Shown here piece by piece: positions 24,501 through 34,102 of a stretch of 64,000 bases of DNA; the stretch's first letter is position 1; each line of letters opens with the position of its first letter. The stretch comes from Trissonchulus latispiculum. Taxonomy: Eukaryota > Nematoda > Enoplea > Enoplida > Ironidae. The notes under the pieces are model-generated. The model ran no database searches. It saw nothing but the letters and a program-made list of their open reading frames with translations, and was not told where the DNA came from. The stretch is from the NCBI GenBank assembly GCA_030248195.1, contig JASAND010004132.1, positions 1 to 64,000 on the forward strand, given 5' to 3'. Both the position numbers and the translations under genes were made by a program.

Positions 24501-25317
24501 GACGGGGGGGGGCGGTAAAATTTTCCCAGGGGGGGGTCTGGGGGCGGAGCCCCCCTGAAGTTGAAGAAATTTTTTGTTTTTGCAATAAAATCGGGTTTCG
24601 GATCTTAATTTCTTTTTATATTGAAGAACTAAACAAATTTTTAAAAAACTCTTGACATTTTCAGGCAACAATGGTAATTTTCTTCGGCAATAAATATGCG
24701 GTTAAAATGTAGAGAATTCTTTTGGTTTTTTGCCCTTTTTCCTCTTTCTCTCCTTAATTTTTCCTACGTTCGAATCGCGACGGAGGGTGCGGCCGCCCCC
24801 CCCCCCACCCCCGGATCCGCCCCAGCACCACTGGGTGGAGATAATTGGGGGGTGTTTGGGGGGGGTAACCCCCTCCCCCAGCCCTTTTTACAAACCACCC
24901 CCAAAAATTTTTGGGGCGCCCGGCCGGGGGGGGGGGGGGGGTAATCGCGCCACAGGCGCGAAAAATTGGCCAAAAATCGGATATTTTTAGAGTTTCGCAA
25001 AATTTTTCAAAAATGTCCAAATTTTTGACTTTAAAGTGTTCAGTATTGCGTGAAATACACGTTTTCAAAAGTTTTATAGACCTGATTCAACATTGACCCT
25101 ATTTTGGAGTTAGAAACATGCTGGCAATCAAGTTTTCGAGTTTAAAGGCCCTCTCTAATGTAAAATTAGTTAATGGTTGGACGTTGTTTGGCATTAGCAA
25201 CGGCTGAAAATGCTATTTTTGGCGTACAAATTGAAAAAATTTTTTGGGGGAGGTTTGGGGGGTCTTGGGTTGGGGGAGGTCTAAGAAGGGGCACAGGAAA
25301 ACTTTTTCCAGAAAATA

Positions 25318-25945
25318 TATATACATCTGGAAAAAGTCTGGAAAACGTTTTTCCAGGGTTTTTCCAGAGATTTTCCAGGGATTGTTGAGACATTTTTCAG
25401 ACTTTTTCTAACTTTTTTCCAGACATTTTCCAGACTTTTTCCGGACTTTTTCCAGATTTTTGTCTCAATTTTAAAATTTTCCAGACTTTTTCCAGGTTTT
25501 TTCTGAGTCAATCTGGTTTACTTTCCAGACATTTTCCATACTTTTTCCGGAGATTTTCCAGACTTTTTCCAAGTTTTTCTGAATAAATCTGGGTTGCTTT
25601 CCAGAGATTTTCCAGACATTTTCAAGACTTTTTCTAGGCTTTTTCCAGGTTTTTTCTGAATCTAATCAATCTGGTTTACTTTCTAGACATTTTCCGGACA
25701 TTTTCCAACTTTTTCTGAATAAATCTGGTTTAGTTTCCAGACATTTTCAAGACTTTTCTGGACATTTTCAAGACTTTTTCCTAGGCTTTTTCCAGGTTTA
25801 TTCTGAATGAATCTGGTTTATATACTTTCCAGACCTTTTCCGGACATTTTCAAGACTTTTTCTTGGCTTTCACCAGGGTTTTTGTAAATCAACCTGGTTT
25901 ACTTTCCAGACTTTTCCAGACATTTCACCAGGGTTTTTTTCAAAA
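25318..25945. repeat. TTTTTCCAGAC minisatellite
   Basis: About 600 bp of degenerate tandem units of 11-13 bp, TTTTCCAGAC(A/T)TT and variants. A longer repeat of TCTGAATAAATCTGG(G/T)TT appears about every 90-100 bp, giving a higher-order pattern. Confidence 0.75.
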
Positions 25946-26756
25946 TCGGACCTGTGTAAATCTTATGTAAATTTAAATTTCACTGTGTATTTTTGTTTGA
26001 AGCTGTGTAAAATTTAAAAGTGTCGTTTTTCAATTGTAATATAAAATAAAATACATGTAGACGTTATTTTCTTGCTACAATGTTATTTTCGGACCATTCA
26101 AGCCAAAGTTATGCCAACTGCACCTGTGTAACGTTTCGGAAAAAGGCACGCGGGGGGTCTGGGGGGCTCCGCCCCCCCAGAAGTTGACAAAATTTTGTAA
26201 ATTGCAATAGAATTCATAATGGAGATGTTTAAAAAGATTAATTCATTAAATGTTAAAACTAGGATTGGACAAATTCAAATTTCTGAAAAACACTTCGCCT
26301 ACTGAAACGATTTTTTATTTTTTCAACTTTTTGGAATAATTTTTTCACAAATTTGCTGGTCACGCATATACTAAGGCTCGATGCTTTAACTGCTACTGGG
26401 GGCGGCTCCATAGTATATACAGACACACCAATTATATATACAATAGATACGTACCCAAAACAACGGAGGGGGGTCTGGGCCTGGGGGGCACCAGAAGTTG
26501 AGAAATTTTTTAAATTAACGGCAGAAACGGCATTGAAAAGTTGTATTCCTTTAGCTTTCGTATTGAGTATTTCCTGGGTTGTATGGCGAGTATTTTTAGG
26601 CTCTGACTGCTTTTATTATTATATATACAAGAGATATACAAAAAATTATATTGAATAATACTAGCTTCAGAAAATGTATAGTTAAATACTATTTACGAAT
26701 ATTTGCATGCAGTACGAAAATAAATTATACGCAACTGTTATAAGTAGAAGCATTAA
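25946..26756. other. No gene; G-tract modules in AT-rich sequence
   Basis: Two modules of GGGGGTCTGGG(G/C) followed by AGAAGTTGA occur near 26155 and 26468, both resembling one at 24535. They look like partial copies of one G-tract MITE family. GTGTAAAT-type words near 25955-26015 recur at 28437-28500. No coding exon was recognised. Confidence 0.35.
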
Positions 26757-27145
26757 CTGGGCTTATTCTAGGGAATTTTTCTTGGGGGGGGGGCTCTTTG
26801 GGGGGGGCCCCTCGGGGGGCGAGTCAATCTTGGGGGGGGCGAAAATTTTTCAAAATTTTTCTAAAAACATGCTAAAAATAGCGCTACTTTTATAGTAATC
26901 GCCAAAAAAGTTCGTTTTTAGTGCAAAAATAGTGCTTAAATGCGCAAAAATCGACTAAAAATCTCCGGCGAAGCCGGAAAATTTTTGAAAATTTGGCCTT
27001 CTCAGCGATTTTTTCAGGGTACCAAAAGGGGCACCCACTTTTTTGGTGGGGGGGGGGCGATTTTTTGGGGGGGGAACGAGTTATGGGGGGGAATGGTGTT
27101 TATGGGGGGGCCCCCACCCCCCCCCCCCCACTAGAATAAGCCCAG
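26757..27145. mobile_element. G-tract MITE, CTGGGCTTATTCTAG ends
   Basis: Inverted ends CTGGGCTTATTCTAG and CTAGAATAAGCCCAG are flanked by the 5-bp direct duplication ATTAA (26752-26756 and 27146-27150). The interior has G runs near both ends and a central CTCCGGCGAAGCCGGA hairpin. Other family members are at 33560, 53527 and probably 49593 and 62367. Confidence 0.8.
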
Positions 27146-27333
27146 ATTAAGACTTAGGAGAATAAAACACCCATAGCCATGTTGATGCAGACATGCACGA
27201 AACTATTCTAAACCATTGGAAACAGGCGGGGGTCTGGGCCCCCAGTTAAAAGCTAGAGCTTTTTTAAAACTAAAGATTTGAAAACTATTTTTTCAGAGCA
27301 CTTTTTGTAAAAATTTTCGAAAATTTGGCTGTG

Positions 27334-28432
27334 TATATAGTCAGGGGGGGGGGAAACACAAATAGGGAAGCAAGCCTCCAACTTTTTCTTCGTTTGGATT
27401 TGGATCGGTTTGAGTATACCGTTACGTACCGTGGGCAAATACCTATCCAATCGTATATTCAAACTTCTCTTATACCTCTCTCAGCTTTGGCGATAACAGG
27501 ATTTGTCCATGTTTTTTTTACCCGCAAATCGGGGAAAAAAACATGGTGCGGGGAAAAAAAAACATGGCCCGGATTTCTACCAACCAACCATTTAGGGTGC
27601 TTTAAAAGCGTTGTTTCAGCTGTTTTCAGCGTGCAAAACTACCTAGGCACCATTCTAACCTCACAGAAAGCTTAAAAACCGACTTTTTGGTCAAAATGCC
27701 AAATCCGCTGTATCTAACCAGTTTGGGCATGAAACCTGCTGGGAACTGGCCATAATATGCAGAATATCGGTAGAAATAAGCTAGTTGTGTTAAAAATTGC
27801 AATATCCCACCATTTTTTAAGTTTTTTGAAAATTTTCATTTTTACCATTGAAACTTATGAAACCTAGCATGTTGATGCTGCAAATCAAATTTTCGAGCTA
27901 GAAGCTTCAACAATGCCCAAAGTTGGCATATTTTGAGGTTTTTAATGGTTTTAAAGCATTCTCTTTCATATAGAAGCATTAGTTACGCCTTCCTGAAGCA
28001 TACGCAAAAATTTGAAAATTTGGTCACCATGTTTTTTTCCCCGCTCTAGTGGACCCCATGTGGGGGAAAAACATGGTCAAATTTTTTTACTGGGTTGACA
28101 TAGGGGAAAACCACTATTGCCATGTGATAGAGCAAGTCAAATTATGCCCGCATGCCAATTTATAGTAGCCAAAGTTGGATAGTTGGTTAGATATATACTT
28201 GCAAACTTTCGAAAATCCTTAGCATTTTGGCCCATTTTGGGAGGTCAACTTTGGTCAAGTACTGTGCTTACAGATTCGAACTCAGAAACCAATCTGGTAC
28301 TGTAGGGTATACTTCTAGACTTGCTCTTTCTAATGGGCTATACTAGGCAGCTGCAACTGCTATGGTTGGGGAGTAGGCGACCATGTTTTTCCCCCTCTTT
28401 TCCGGCATGTTTCCCCCCCCCCTGACTATATA
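27334..28432. mobile_element. 1.1-kb TIR element, CATGG-word family
   Basis: Inverted ends TATATAGTCAGGGGGGGG and its complement, 1099 bp apart. Subterminal words GGGGAAAAAAACATGG (near 27530-27570) and their complements (near 28027-28050 and 28380-28412) are placed like the GGGAAAAAACCCA words of the elements at 34192, 47703 and 56647. No transposase frame. The insertion side is TA-rich, so a TA or TATA duplication is possible but cannot be proved. Confidence 0.7.
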
Positions 28433-28794
28433 TTTTGTTGTGTAAATTAGTTTTTCACTGTGTAAAATTATTTTTTTTGTGTAAATACACAGTATTTTAC
28501 ACAAAAAACCCTGCATTTCACAAAAATACTGTTTATTAAAATTAAGCAAACAACATATGTTTTCTTTTTCTTCTGCAAGAAGCGAAAACTGCTAGGTATT
28601 GTTATAAATGCTGTAAAAACAGTTAAAAACGTGTTAATATTGCGAAAAGTGAATTTCCGGAAACACAGAATTTTTTAAAAATGCACACATTTTATTAAAA
28701 AACACACTAAAAAGCACACGTGAAATTTTGAAAAAATACCCTGAAATCCGGGGAATGTGATTTTGGTCATTTGTCATTTTGGTGGGGTGGGGGT
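28433..28794. other. AT-rich LINE flank, no gene
   Basis: GTGTAAAT-rich sequence followed by an AAAAAATACCCTG motif (about 28728-28740), which resembles the end of the MITE at 54428. No gene was seen. Confidence 0.35.
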
Positions 28795-28809
28795 GGTCCC
28801 CCAACACAT
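28795..28809. repeat. LINE target-site duplication (3' side of element)
   Basis: GGTCCCCCAACACAT, identical to 33223-33237. It immediately follows (on the - strand) the ATC-repeat tail of the LINE. Confidence 0.85.
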
Positions 28810-28848
28810 GATGATGATGATGATGATTGCTTCCGGCCGTTGATGAGA

Positions 28849-30451
28849 TCAATGGGCCCGGACGGCTGGTAGCCGGCCGCATTCCCTGAGGTAGGCAATA
28901 ACCTGCACCTGAGAGGACCAAAGCGCGTCCAGGGAGGGGCCAGGTCCCAGGAACCGCAAGCGGGCGGCATCCCCCCTTTGGCAGTATAGGAGGGCATGGC
29001 GTAGATCATCTGTAGTCCCGGGACAGTACGTACAGTCAGGTGAATCTACCGCCCCGATCCTATGTTTATACCAGTTTAGAATTGGACTAAACCCGCCAAT
29101 TCGGAGTTGTGACAGGATGGAGCGATCCGAGCGACTAAGGGGCGCCTCTAGGTGTTGAGGCGGCGGAGGGGAAAATATTGTCCAGGCGGTCAGATTTAAG
29201 GGTAGATCTCCATTCATCTCTGAGGAGACCCCGCAGTTGGTTCTGGGCCACAGGAAGGTCAATAGCAGTATCGGTCTGGGATAAGCTGGAACCTGTTTTT
29301 GCCAGCTGATCCGCATAGTCATTTCCGGCCACAGCTTGATGGCCGGGAATCCAGGTTAGCCGGATAGTCCTAGACTCGGCCGCTAGCAGCTGACACAGCA
29401 GATTCCAAATACTGTGTTCCGTGAGAGTGACAGCTTTAGCGGGGCCATTTCTGAGTCGGTGAACCAGAGACTTGGAATCGGTGTAGATATGGATGGACTT
29501 ATCTTCCGGTTCAGCAACTTCCTGGAGCCATTGGAGGGACCTGTGCAGAGCCACAAATTCAGCCTTGTAGCTAGAGGTCACTTTGCCGGCCGGTTCGGAG
29601 ATATTCCGCCGCTTGCCCGTTCTATGGTGAATTATGTGGATTCCAGCACCGCCATTGAATCTGCCGTTTTCCGCTGAACCGTCGGTGTAGATTTCCACGT
29701 CAGGCAACTCCGAGTGGTTCATGGCCGCCTGGATTGCTGATTTAATACGGCAGGGAGCATCAGAACGGCGGCATTCCGTTTTTGTAATCTCCAGGTTTTG
29801 AGGGAACATCCATGGTTTCAGATCCTCCGTTGGTAGGTGGGAAGTGGGCAGGGTTTGGACAATTTCCCTGCCCAACTCCCTCCAGGAGGGCTGGCTGGAC
29901 AGGCGCTGGCGAGTCGTTCCTTCGCTGGAGGACTTTACCGGATTATCAGTAGGCAGGCGGCGACAGCGCTCAAAGGCCCTCCCGACATGGTATTTCGCAC
30001 GATATTTGAGTGGGATGAGATTTGCTTCGTGCTGGGTGAGGTCTGCAGGGGATGCAGACGGGCATCCAGTGATTATCCGCGAAGGTTCATTCTGAACTGC
30101 TTGAAGGCGAGCAAGGTTCGAGGAGGCAGTTGTTCCCATCCACGAGGCTGCACAGTATTCTATCGCTGAGCTAATATAGGTCAGATAGACAATACGCATA
30201 TCTTCTTTTTGGCAGCCCCAGCGAGTACCAGTGAGGGCACGGAGGACATTTGTGCGCTTTCTGACCTTCTGGATGACGGAGTCTATGTGAGCGCGGAATG
30301 ACAAGGTTGGATCAAAGCGGATTCCCAGAAACACTGGATGTTTGTTGAATGGTACTGGCTGGCTGTGGAGGTGAAGACGTGGTCGATAGGACTGTTCTTT
30401 GTTCCAAGTAGTGAAAACAGTAGTTTCACACTTTTCGACGTTGATTTCCAT
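28849..30451 (-). pseudogene. LINE ORF: end of RT, RNase H, Cys-rich tail (frameshifted)
   Basis: The first part (30451 to 29135) continues the reverse transcriptase after a stop codon, then encodes RNase H. Acidic residues are visible in IYTDGSAENG, in YKAEF and in IYTDSKSLVH, and the last in GNDYADQLAK. A frameshift near 29140-29200 moves the reading to 29322-28849. That segment contains LRIGGFSP and a Cys-rich stretch (PDCTYC, then an H..LLYC pattern) typical of the C-terminal knuckle of RNase H-type LINEs. The product would degrade the RNA strand during second-strand synthesis. The shift shows the copy is inactive. Confidence 0.85.
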
Positions 30452-30466
30452 TTTGTTGTTTACTGA

Positions 30467-32640
30467 TCAGTCCATAATTTCGTTGAGCGCCGTCTGCATG
30501 CAGGCTTCGGCTTGCGGCAGACTGGAGCTTTGAGTCCAGACCGCAAGGTCATCAGCAAACAGGGAGGTGGACACGTCGGCTGGGAGGCGGTGAGTGATGG
30601 AATTTATAAAGATCAGGAAAAGAGTTGGCGAAAGGACGCACCCCTGCGGGACACCGCTTTTGAAGCGGCGGGAGGGGCTGTTGAAGTCCTCATATTGGAC
30701 ATGGCAGTATCGGTCTTCCAGGAAAGCCTTAGTCCATCTGACAAGACATTTTGGAATACCCATTTCCAGCATGGATTTGAGGACACCCACATGCCACACT
30801 CGGTCAAACGCCCTGGAAAAGTCGATAAGGGCTAGGATGGTCCTTTTGGCTGGCTTTCCGCTGTTGAAGCCATCACTGATAGATTGAGTAATCCTTAGGA
30901 CCTGATCTTCAGTTGATCTCAGTCTCCGGAAACCAGCTTGCTGCTGATTCAGGACATTGTTTGATTCGAGCCAGTAGCAGAGCCTTTCCTTCATGAGCCT
31001 TTCCATCACCTTGGCCATGCAGGAGGTGAGGGAGATTGGTCGGTAGCTGCCGGGTTGGTCAACCGGCTTGCCCGGTTTCAAAATCGGGATGATTTTTGCG
31101 CGCCGCCAGGGCGCAGGGCAGACGCCGTCACGCATGCACTTGTTGCATAGAGCAAGAAGTAGTGATTTCCCTCTGCTGCTGAGATGGCGGAGGCTGCAAT
31201 TTAGGATTTTGTCTGGGCCCGGAGCTGCTGTAGATTTTAGCTGCCTCAGGACGTGGTCCAATTCACCAGCAGTGAATTCCTGGCAGAAGTCGGTGGTGCT
31301 GGCAGGGGGGCATGAATGGGGCTGTTTGATTGAATCAACCACGGTGTGGACTGTTTCCAAATCTTGACGTTGGGGAACCACATTGGAGACATTGGCATAG
31401 GTATTTACAAAGCATGTTGCCTTGTCTCTGGGTGAGGTGTAGCACTTTGTGCCTACTTGTAGGGCCGCCCCTGATGGTCTGGCCGGCCTTCGGCCGGAGA
31501 TGGATTTGATGGTTCGCCAGACTTCAGAGGGATTAGATCTAGGGTTCAAGGATGATGCATACGACCGCCAGGACTCTTGCTTGGCAGAGAGGATTACGGC
31601 TTTAGCCTGCCGGCAAGAGATCCTCCAGTCTTCCAGCAGGGTGGGGTCCCTCCTTGATGCATCTGCCAGGTACTCACGTCGGTAGACGGCGCGCTCCACC
31701 TCAGGGGTCCACCAGGGCTTGGGTGGTCTAGAGTCACCAGTGGGGATTGCTGCATTCTGTGCGGCAGCGATAGCATAGGTTAGGGATTCACACAGTTTCT
31801 CAGCTGACAGGGCGCCTTCTGGTTCACACTTTTGGAGGTTCAGGTCCAGCGTCTTTTGAAAGACTTCCCAGTTTGCTTTTCCAGGACGAACTCGCGGTTT
31901 TCGCCTGGCAGTTCTGCGGGAGGATCCATGGATCCGGATAGAAATTGGGTGGTGGTCTGAGAAGCGCTGGTTGGAGGATACTTGCCAGTCACATGAGGTG
32001 ACAAGTGATGAGTGGACAATGGATAGATCACGGCTAGATCCGTTCCCGGTGACTGGGTTTGTACGGGTCCTGAGGCCATCGTTTAGGATGACACAGCCAT
32101 TGTTATCCATCCAGGATTCAATACTGGCACCGATGTCGTCTGAGGAAGTTGCTGATTTATCCCACAGTGGGCTGTGCGCATTGAAATCGCCAACAGTCAG
32201 ACAACCCCTGCCCCGGGGTAGGTAGGAAGGGTCGAACAGTTGGGTTCTGTGGTCAGCAGCAGCAGCAGTGATAGGTGGGACGTAGACACAGGTCAAAGTG
32301 AGGTCCCTGGAACCAAAGACCTTGACCTGCGTCTGTCGTCTTGTCACGAGGAGCCACCAGTGGAGTTCGGAGAAGCTGATGCTGTAGACCGTTTCGGACC
32401 AAAATAGCGACACCGCCGCCTTTGACAGGGCGGTCCCCGCCCCCTCTGCCTGTGGTGCGGTCAGATCTATAGCACGAGTATCCGCTCAGGTCAAAGGCTT
32501 TGGAGGGGGAGAGGTTGGTTTCCTGGATGGCAACGAGGTCGTATTTGCTGTCCGCCAGGATTTTTCCAAGTTCCAACTTTTTGGCCGCACTAAGGCAATT
32601 TATATACATTCCACTGGAGGATCTTTAGGTCCTTAAAGTC
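30467..32640 (-). pseudogene. LINE ORF: AP endonuclease and reverse transcriptase (frameshifted)
   Basis: The endonuclease begins with LKILQWNV (near 32610-32635) and continues in another frame with LVAIQET, then in a third with YVPP, GDFNAHSPLW and SDHHPI, the usual catalytic blocks of exonuclease/endonuclease/phosphatase enzymes. The reverse transcriptase follows in the last frame: the FSRAFDRVWH metal site, GVPQGCVLSP, and the FADDLAVW catalytic box. A TGA at 30467-30469 interrupts the sequence LNEIMD-stop-SVNNKMEIN where related proteins usually have Trp. Three frames in the N-terminal 150 residues plus this stop make the copy defective. Confidence 0.88.
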
Positions 32641-33222
32641 CCTGGACTTGGGAAGGGGGGGAGGGGGCGAAGGCGGACAGACATGAGGGGGCGAGGGGCT
32701 AGCTGTGCTGGAGGCTGCGGTTGGTTGGCAGCAGTAGCAGCAGAGGCAGTCGCGGCGGCGTGTGAGGGGGGCGCCGCGGGTTGGGGTTGCTGGGTCGTTG
32801 GGCACCTTGGGCAAAACCAGGGAACATTCGCAAGTGACCGTATACGACTGACCGTCCAGCCGAGACACTTTCGATGGTGCCAGATAGCACACTGAGCGCA
32901 CTGGATTGAGTAGTCTCTTCTGGTAGCATTTTGGGAACAGATACCACAAGGCCATTGGGTAGGCCCTGGGTTTGGTTCAACATCCCCCGCCATGAGAAGC
33001 AGCCGGTTCCAGAAGGCGGCTCTACCTGGACCGGCATCAAAAAAGGCGATCGGATAGTCGCTCGGATAGGGGGAGGCCTGGGCCTCTCTTTGGGAGGGTA
33101 CAGGATATGCCTTCTCTGGGAAGGGAAGAGTAGGGGCCACCGTTTCGCACCCGGGGAACCAGGGAGCCAATTCATCCCGGGGGTCCACCAAACCACCACT
33201 TTGAGGCGATGACCATCGATTC
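32625..33222 (-). pseudogene. LINE N-terminal region: 2A-like peptide plus PHD finger
   Basis: The frame reads through GDVEPNPGP at 32961-32987 (- strand), which matches the 2A ribosome-skipping consensus D-x-E-x-N-P-G-P. It is preceded by a hydrophobic RLLLMA stretch. Directly after comes a PHD-type zinc finger: CGIC, CAQC, WHHRKC and CPRC (CysX2Cys, CysX2Cys, His/Cys, CysX2Cys spacing). The C-terminal part is Ala/Pro/Gln-rich. The open frame extends upstream into the neighbouring MITE as far as 33464, but the target duplication shows the element starts at 33222. 2A peptides before a PHD finger are known from other animal LINEs. Confidence 0.85.
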
Positions 33223-33237
33223 GGTCCCCCAACACAT
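33223..33237. repeat. LINE target-site duplication (5' side of element)
   Basis: GGTCCCCCAACACAT, the partner of 28795-28809. On the - strand the LINE starts right after it. Confidence 0.85.
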
Positions 33238-33934
33238 CTACTGGGGGGGTTTCGCCCCCCCCACTGTTTGGGTCCCCCCACTCCCACCGCAGCTCCCCCC
33301 ACTCGGCCCCACCCCACTTTTTGGGCTTCCCCCGCACTCACCCTTAGGTGCCCAGAATTTGCCGAATTTTTAGATCTTTTGGTCAAAATTTTCCGGCTTC
33401 GCCGGCTTCCGGCTTTTTGATCAAAAATCTTCTTCTTTGGTGCTAAAACTTGATTTTTGGGCACTTTTAAGCATGGTTATAGTAATGCCTGTGGAAAACA
33501 GGCTATTTCTACAGCATTTTTAGTATTTTTGGCCCAATTTATTCCCCCCACTTTTCGACCTGGACTTATTCTAGTGGGGGGGGGGCCCGTAAACACCCTT
33601 CCCCCCAAAATCGTTCCCCCCCCAAAAAAGTGGGTGCCCCTTTTGGTACCAACTTTTACCCTGAAAAAATCGCTGAGAAGACCAAATTTTCCGGCTTCGC
33701 CGGAGATTTCTAGTCGATTTGTGCCTATTTAAGCCTATTTTTGCACTAAAAACTTTTTTGGCGATTACTATAAAAATAGAACTATTTTTAGCATGTTTTT
33801 AGAAAAAGTTTGAAAAATTTTCGCCCCCCCCAAGAATGACTCGCCCCCCGAGGGCCCTCCCAAAGAGCCCCCAAGAAAAATTCCCTAGAATAAGCCCAGT
33901 CGACCCCTCACTTATTTTTGCCTAAAATAAACCC
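33238..33934. mobile_element. G-tract MITE interrupted by another MITE
   Basis: The sequence has C runs, the core CCGGCTTCGCCGG near 33403, and the block GTGGAAAACAGGCTATTT near 33490. These are shared with copies at 46912, 50623 and 60149. Its right end reads GCCTAAAATAAACCCAG (33918-33934). At 33560-33899 a second MITE is inserted. The left part was separated by the LINE insertion, and its far end could not be located. Confidence 0.55.
33560..33899. mobile_element. G-tract MITE, CTGGACTTATTCTAG ends, 5-bp duplication
   Basis: Ends CTGGACTTATTCTAG and CTAGAATAAGCCCAG are flanked by TCGAC at 33555-33559 and 33900-33904. The interior includes the CCGGCTTCGCCGG hairpin near 33692. It is nested inside the MITE at 33238-33934. 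Confidence 0.8.
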
Positions 33935-34065
33935 AGATCTATGCCTCCCACTAAAGAAAATCCATATATATTTTAGACGTTAGTCGACGTATATATTGCC
34001 GTCTTTGGTCCAGATTGCCCAAACGTCTGTACGCAAGTTATTGAGCTTTCTCAGCAGAAGTCACA
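33935..34065 (+). promoter_or_regulatory. Candidate promoter and 5' UTR of FKBP12
   Basis: Only about 130 bp separates the last upstream MITE from the start codon. It contains two TATA-like stretches (CATATATATTTTAG near 33963 and GTATATATTG near 33989). The start codon context, CACAATGG, has A at -3 and G at +4. A pyrimidine-rich TTGAGCTTTCTCAG ends at 34054, 11 bases before the ATG. It could be a 3' splice site, so part of the 5' UTR may be spliced or trans-spliced. Confidence 0.4.
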
Positions 34066-34102
34066 ATGGGCGTTGATGTTGAACCTTTGAGCGGCGGTGA
34101 CG
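34066..34102 (+). CDS. FKBP12: FKBP12 coding exon 1
   Basis: It encodes [13 protein letters not shown] (the last Gly codon is split) and is followed by the donor GTAAGT. The residues match the start of FKBP12 (MGV-x-VE-x-x-x-x-GDG). The exon is too short to stand out as an open frame. It was identified from the ATG in good context and from the phase-1 match to exon 2. Confidence 0.9.

Larger units (their letters stand above)
22100..25160. repeat. Cluster of G/C-tract MITEs
   Basis: This 3-kb tract alternates AT-rich modules (many AAAATTTT words) with G or C runs of 7-19 bases. The terminus CATAGGTGTA or its complement TACACCTATG occurs near 22090 (variant), 23000, 23390, 23482, 23493 and 24160. 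A module of GGGGGTCTGGGGGC followed by GAAGTTGAAGAAATTTTTT occurs near 24535, and similar modules recur near 26150, 26465 and 27230. Open frames on both strands are proline/glycine-rich artefacts of the homopolymers. Three individual elements are listed separately. Confidence 0.6.
28810..33222 (-). mobile_element. RNase H-bearing LINE with 2A peptide and PHD finger
   Basis: A 4.4-kb non-LTR retrotransposon on the - strand. It lies between identical 15-bp copies of GGTCCCCCAACACAT and ends 3' in an (ATC)n tail, both hallmarks of target-primed reverse transcription. The order from 5' to 3' is 2A-like peptide, PHD finger, apurinic-type endonuclease, reverse transcriptase, RNase H and a Cys-rich C-terminal segment. 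RNase H after the reverse transcriptase places it near the I/R1/LOA group; I cannot resolve the clade. The reading frame is broken by at least four shifts and one stop, so this copy looks dead. It is inserted in a G-tract MITE whose remainder starts at 33238. Confidence 0.9.

Noticed and set aside
22115..25068. Many overlapping open frames of 60-180 residues
   Set aside because: Frames rich in Pro, Gly and Phe come from G/C tracts and AAAATTTT modules of MITEs and occur on both strands at once.
29837..33212. Open frames on the + strand opposite the LINE
   Set aside because: They are shadows of the - strand LINE coding sequence, which carries all recognisable motifs.
33223..33464. N-terminal extension of the LINE 2A/PHD frame
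   Set aside because: It lies outside the target duplication, in a G-tract MITE, so the reading frame there is accidental.
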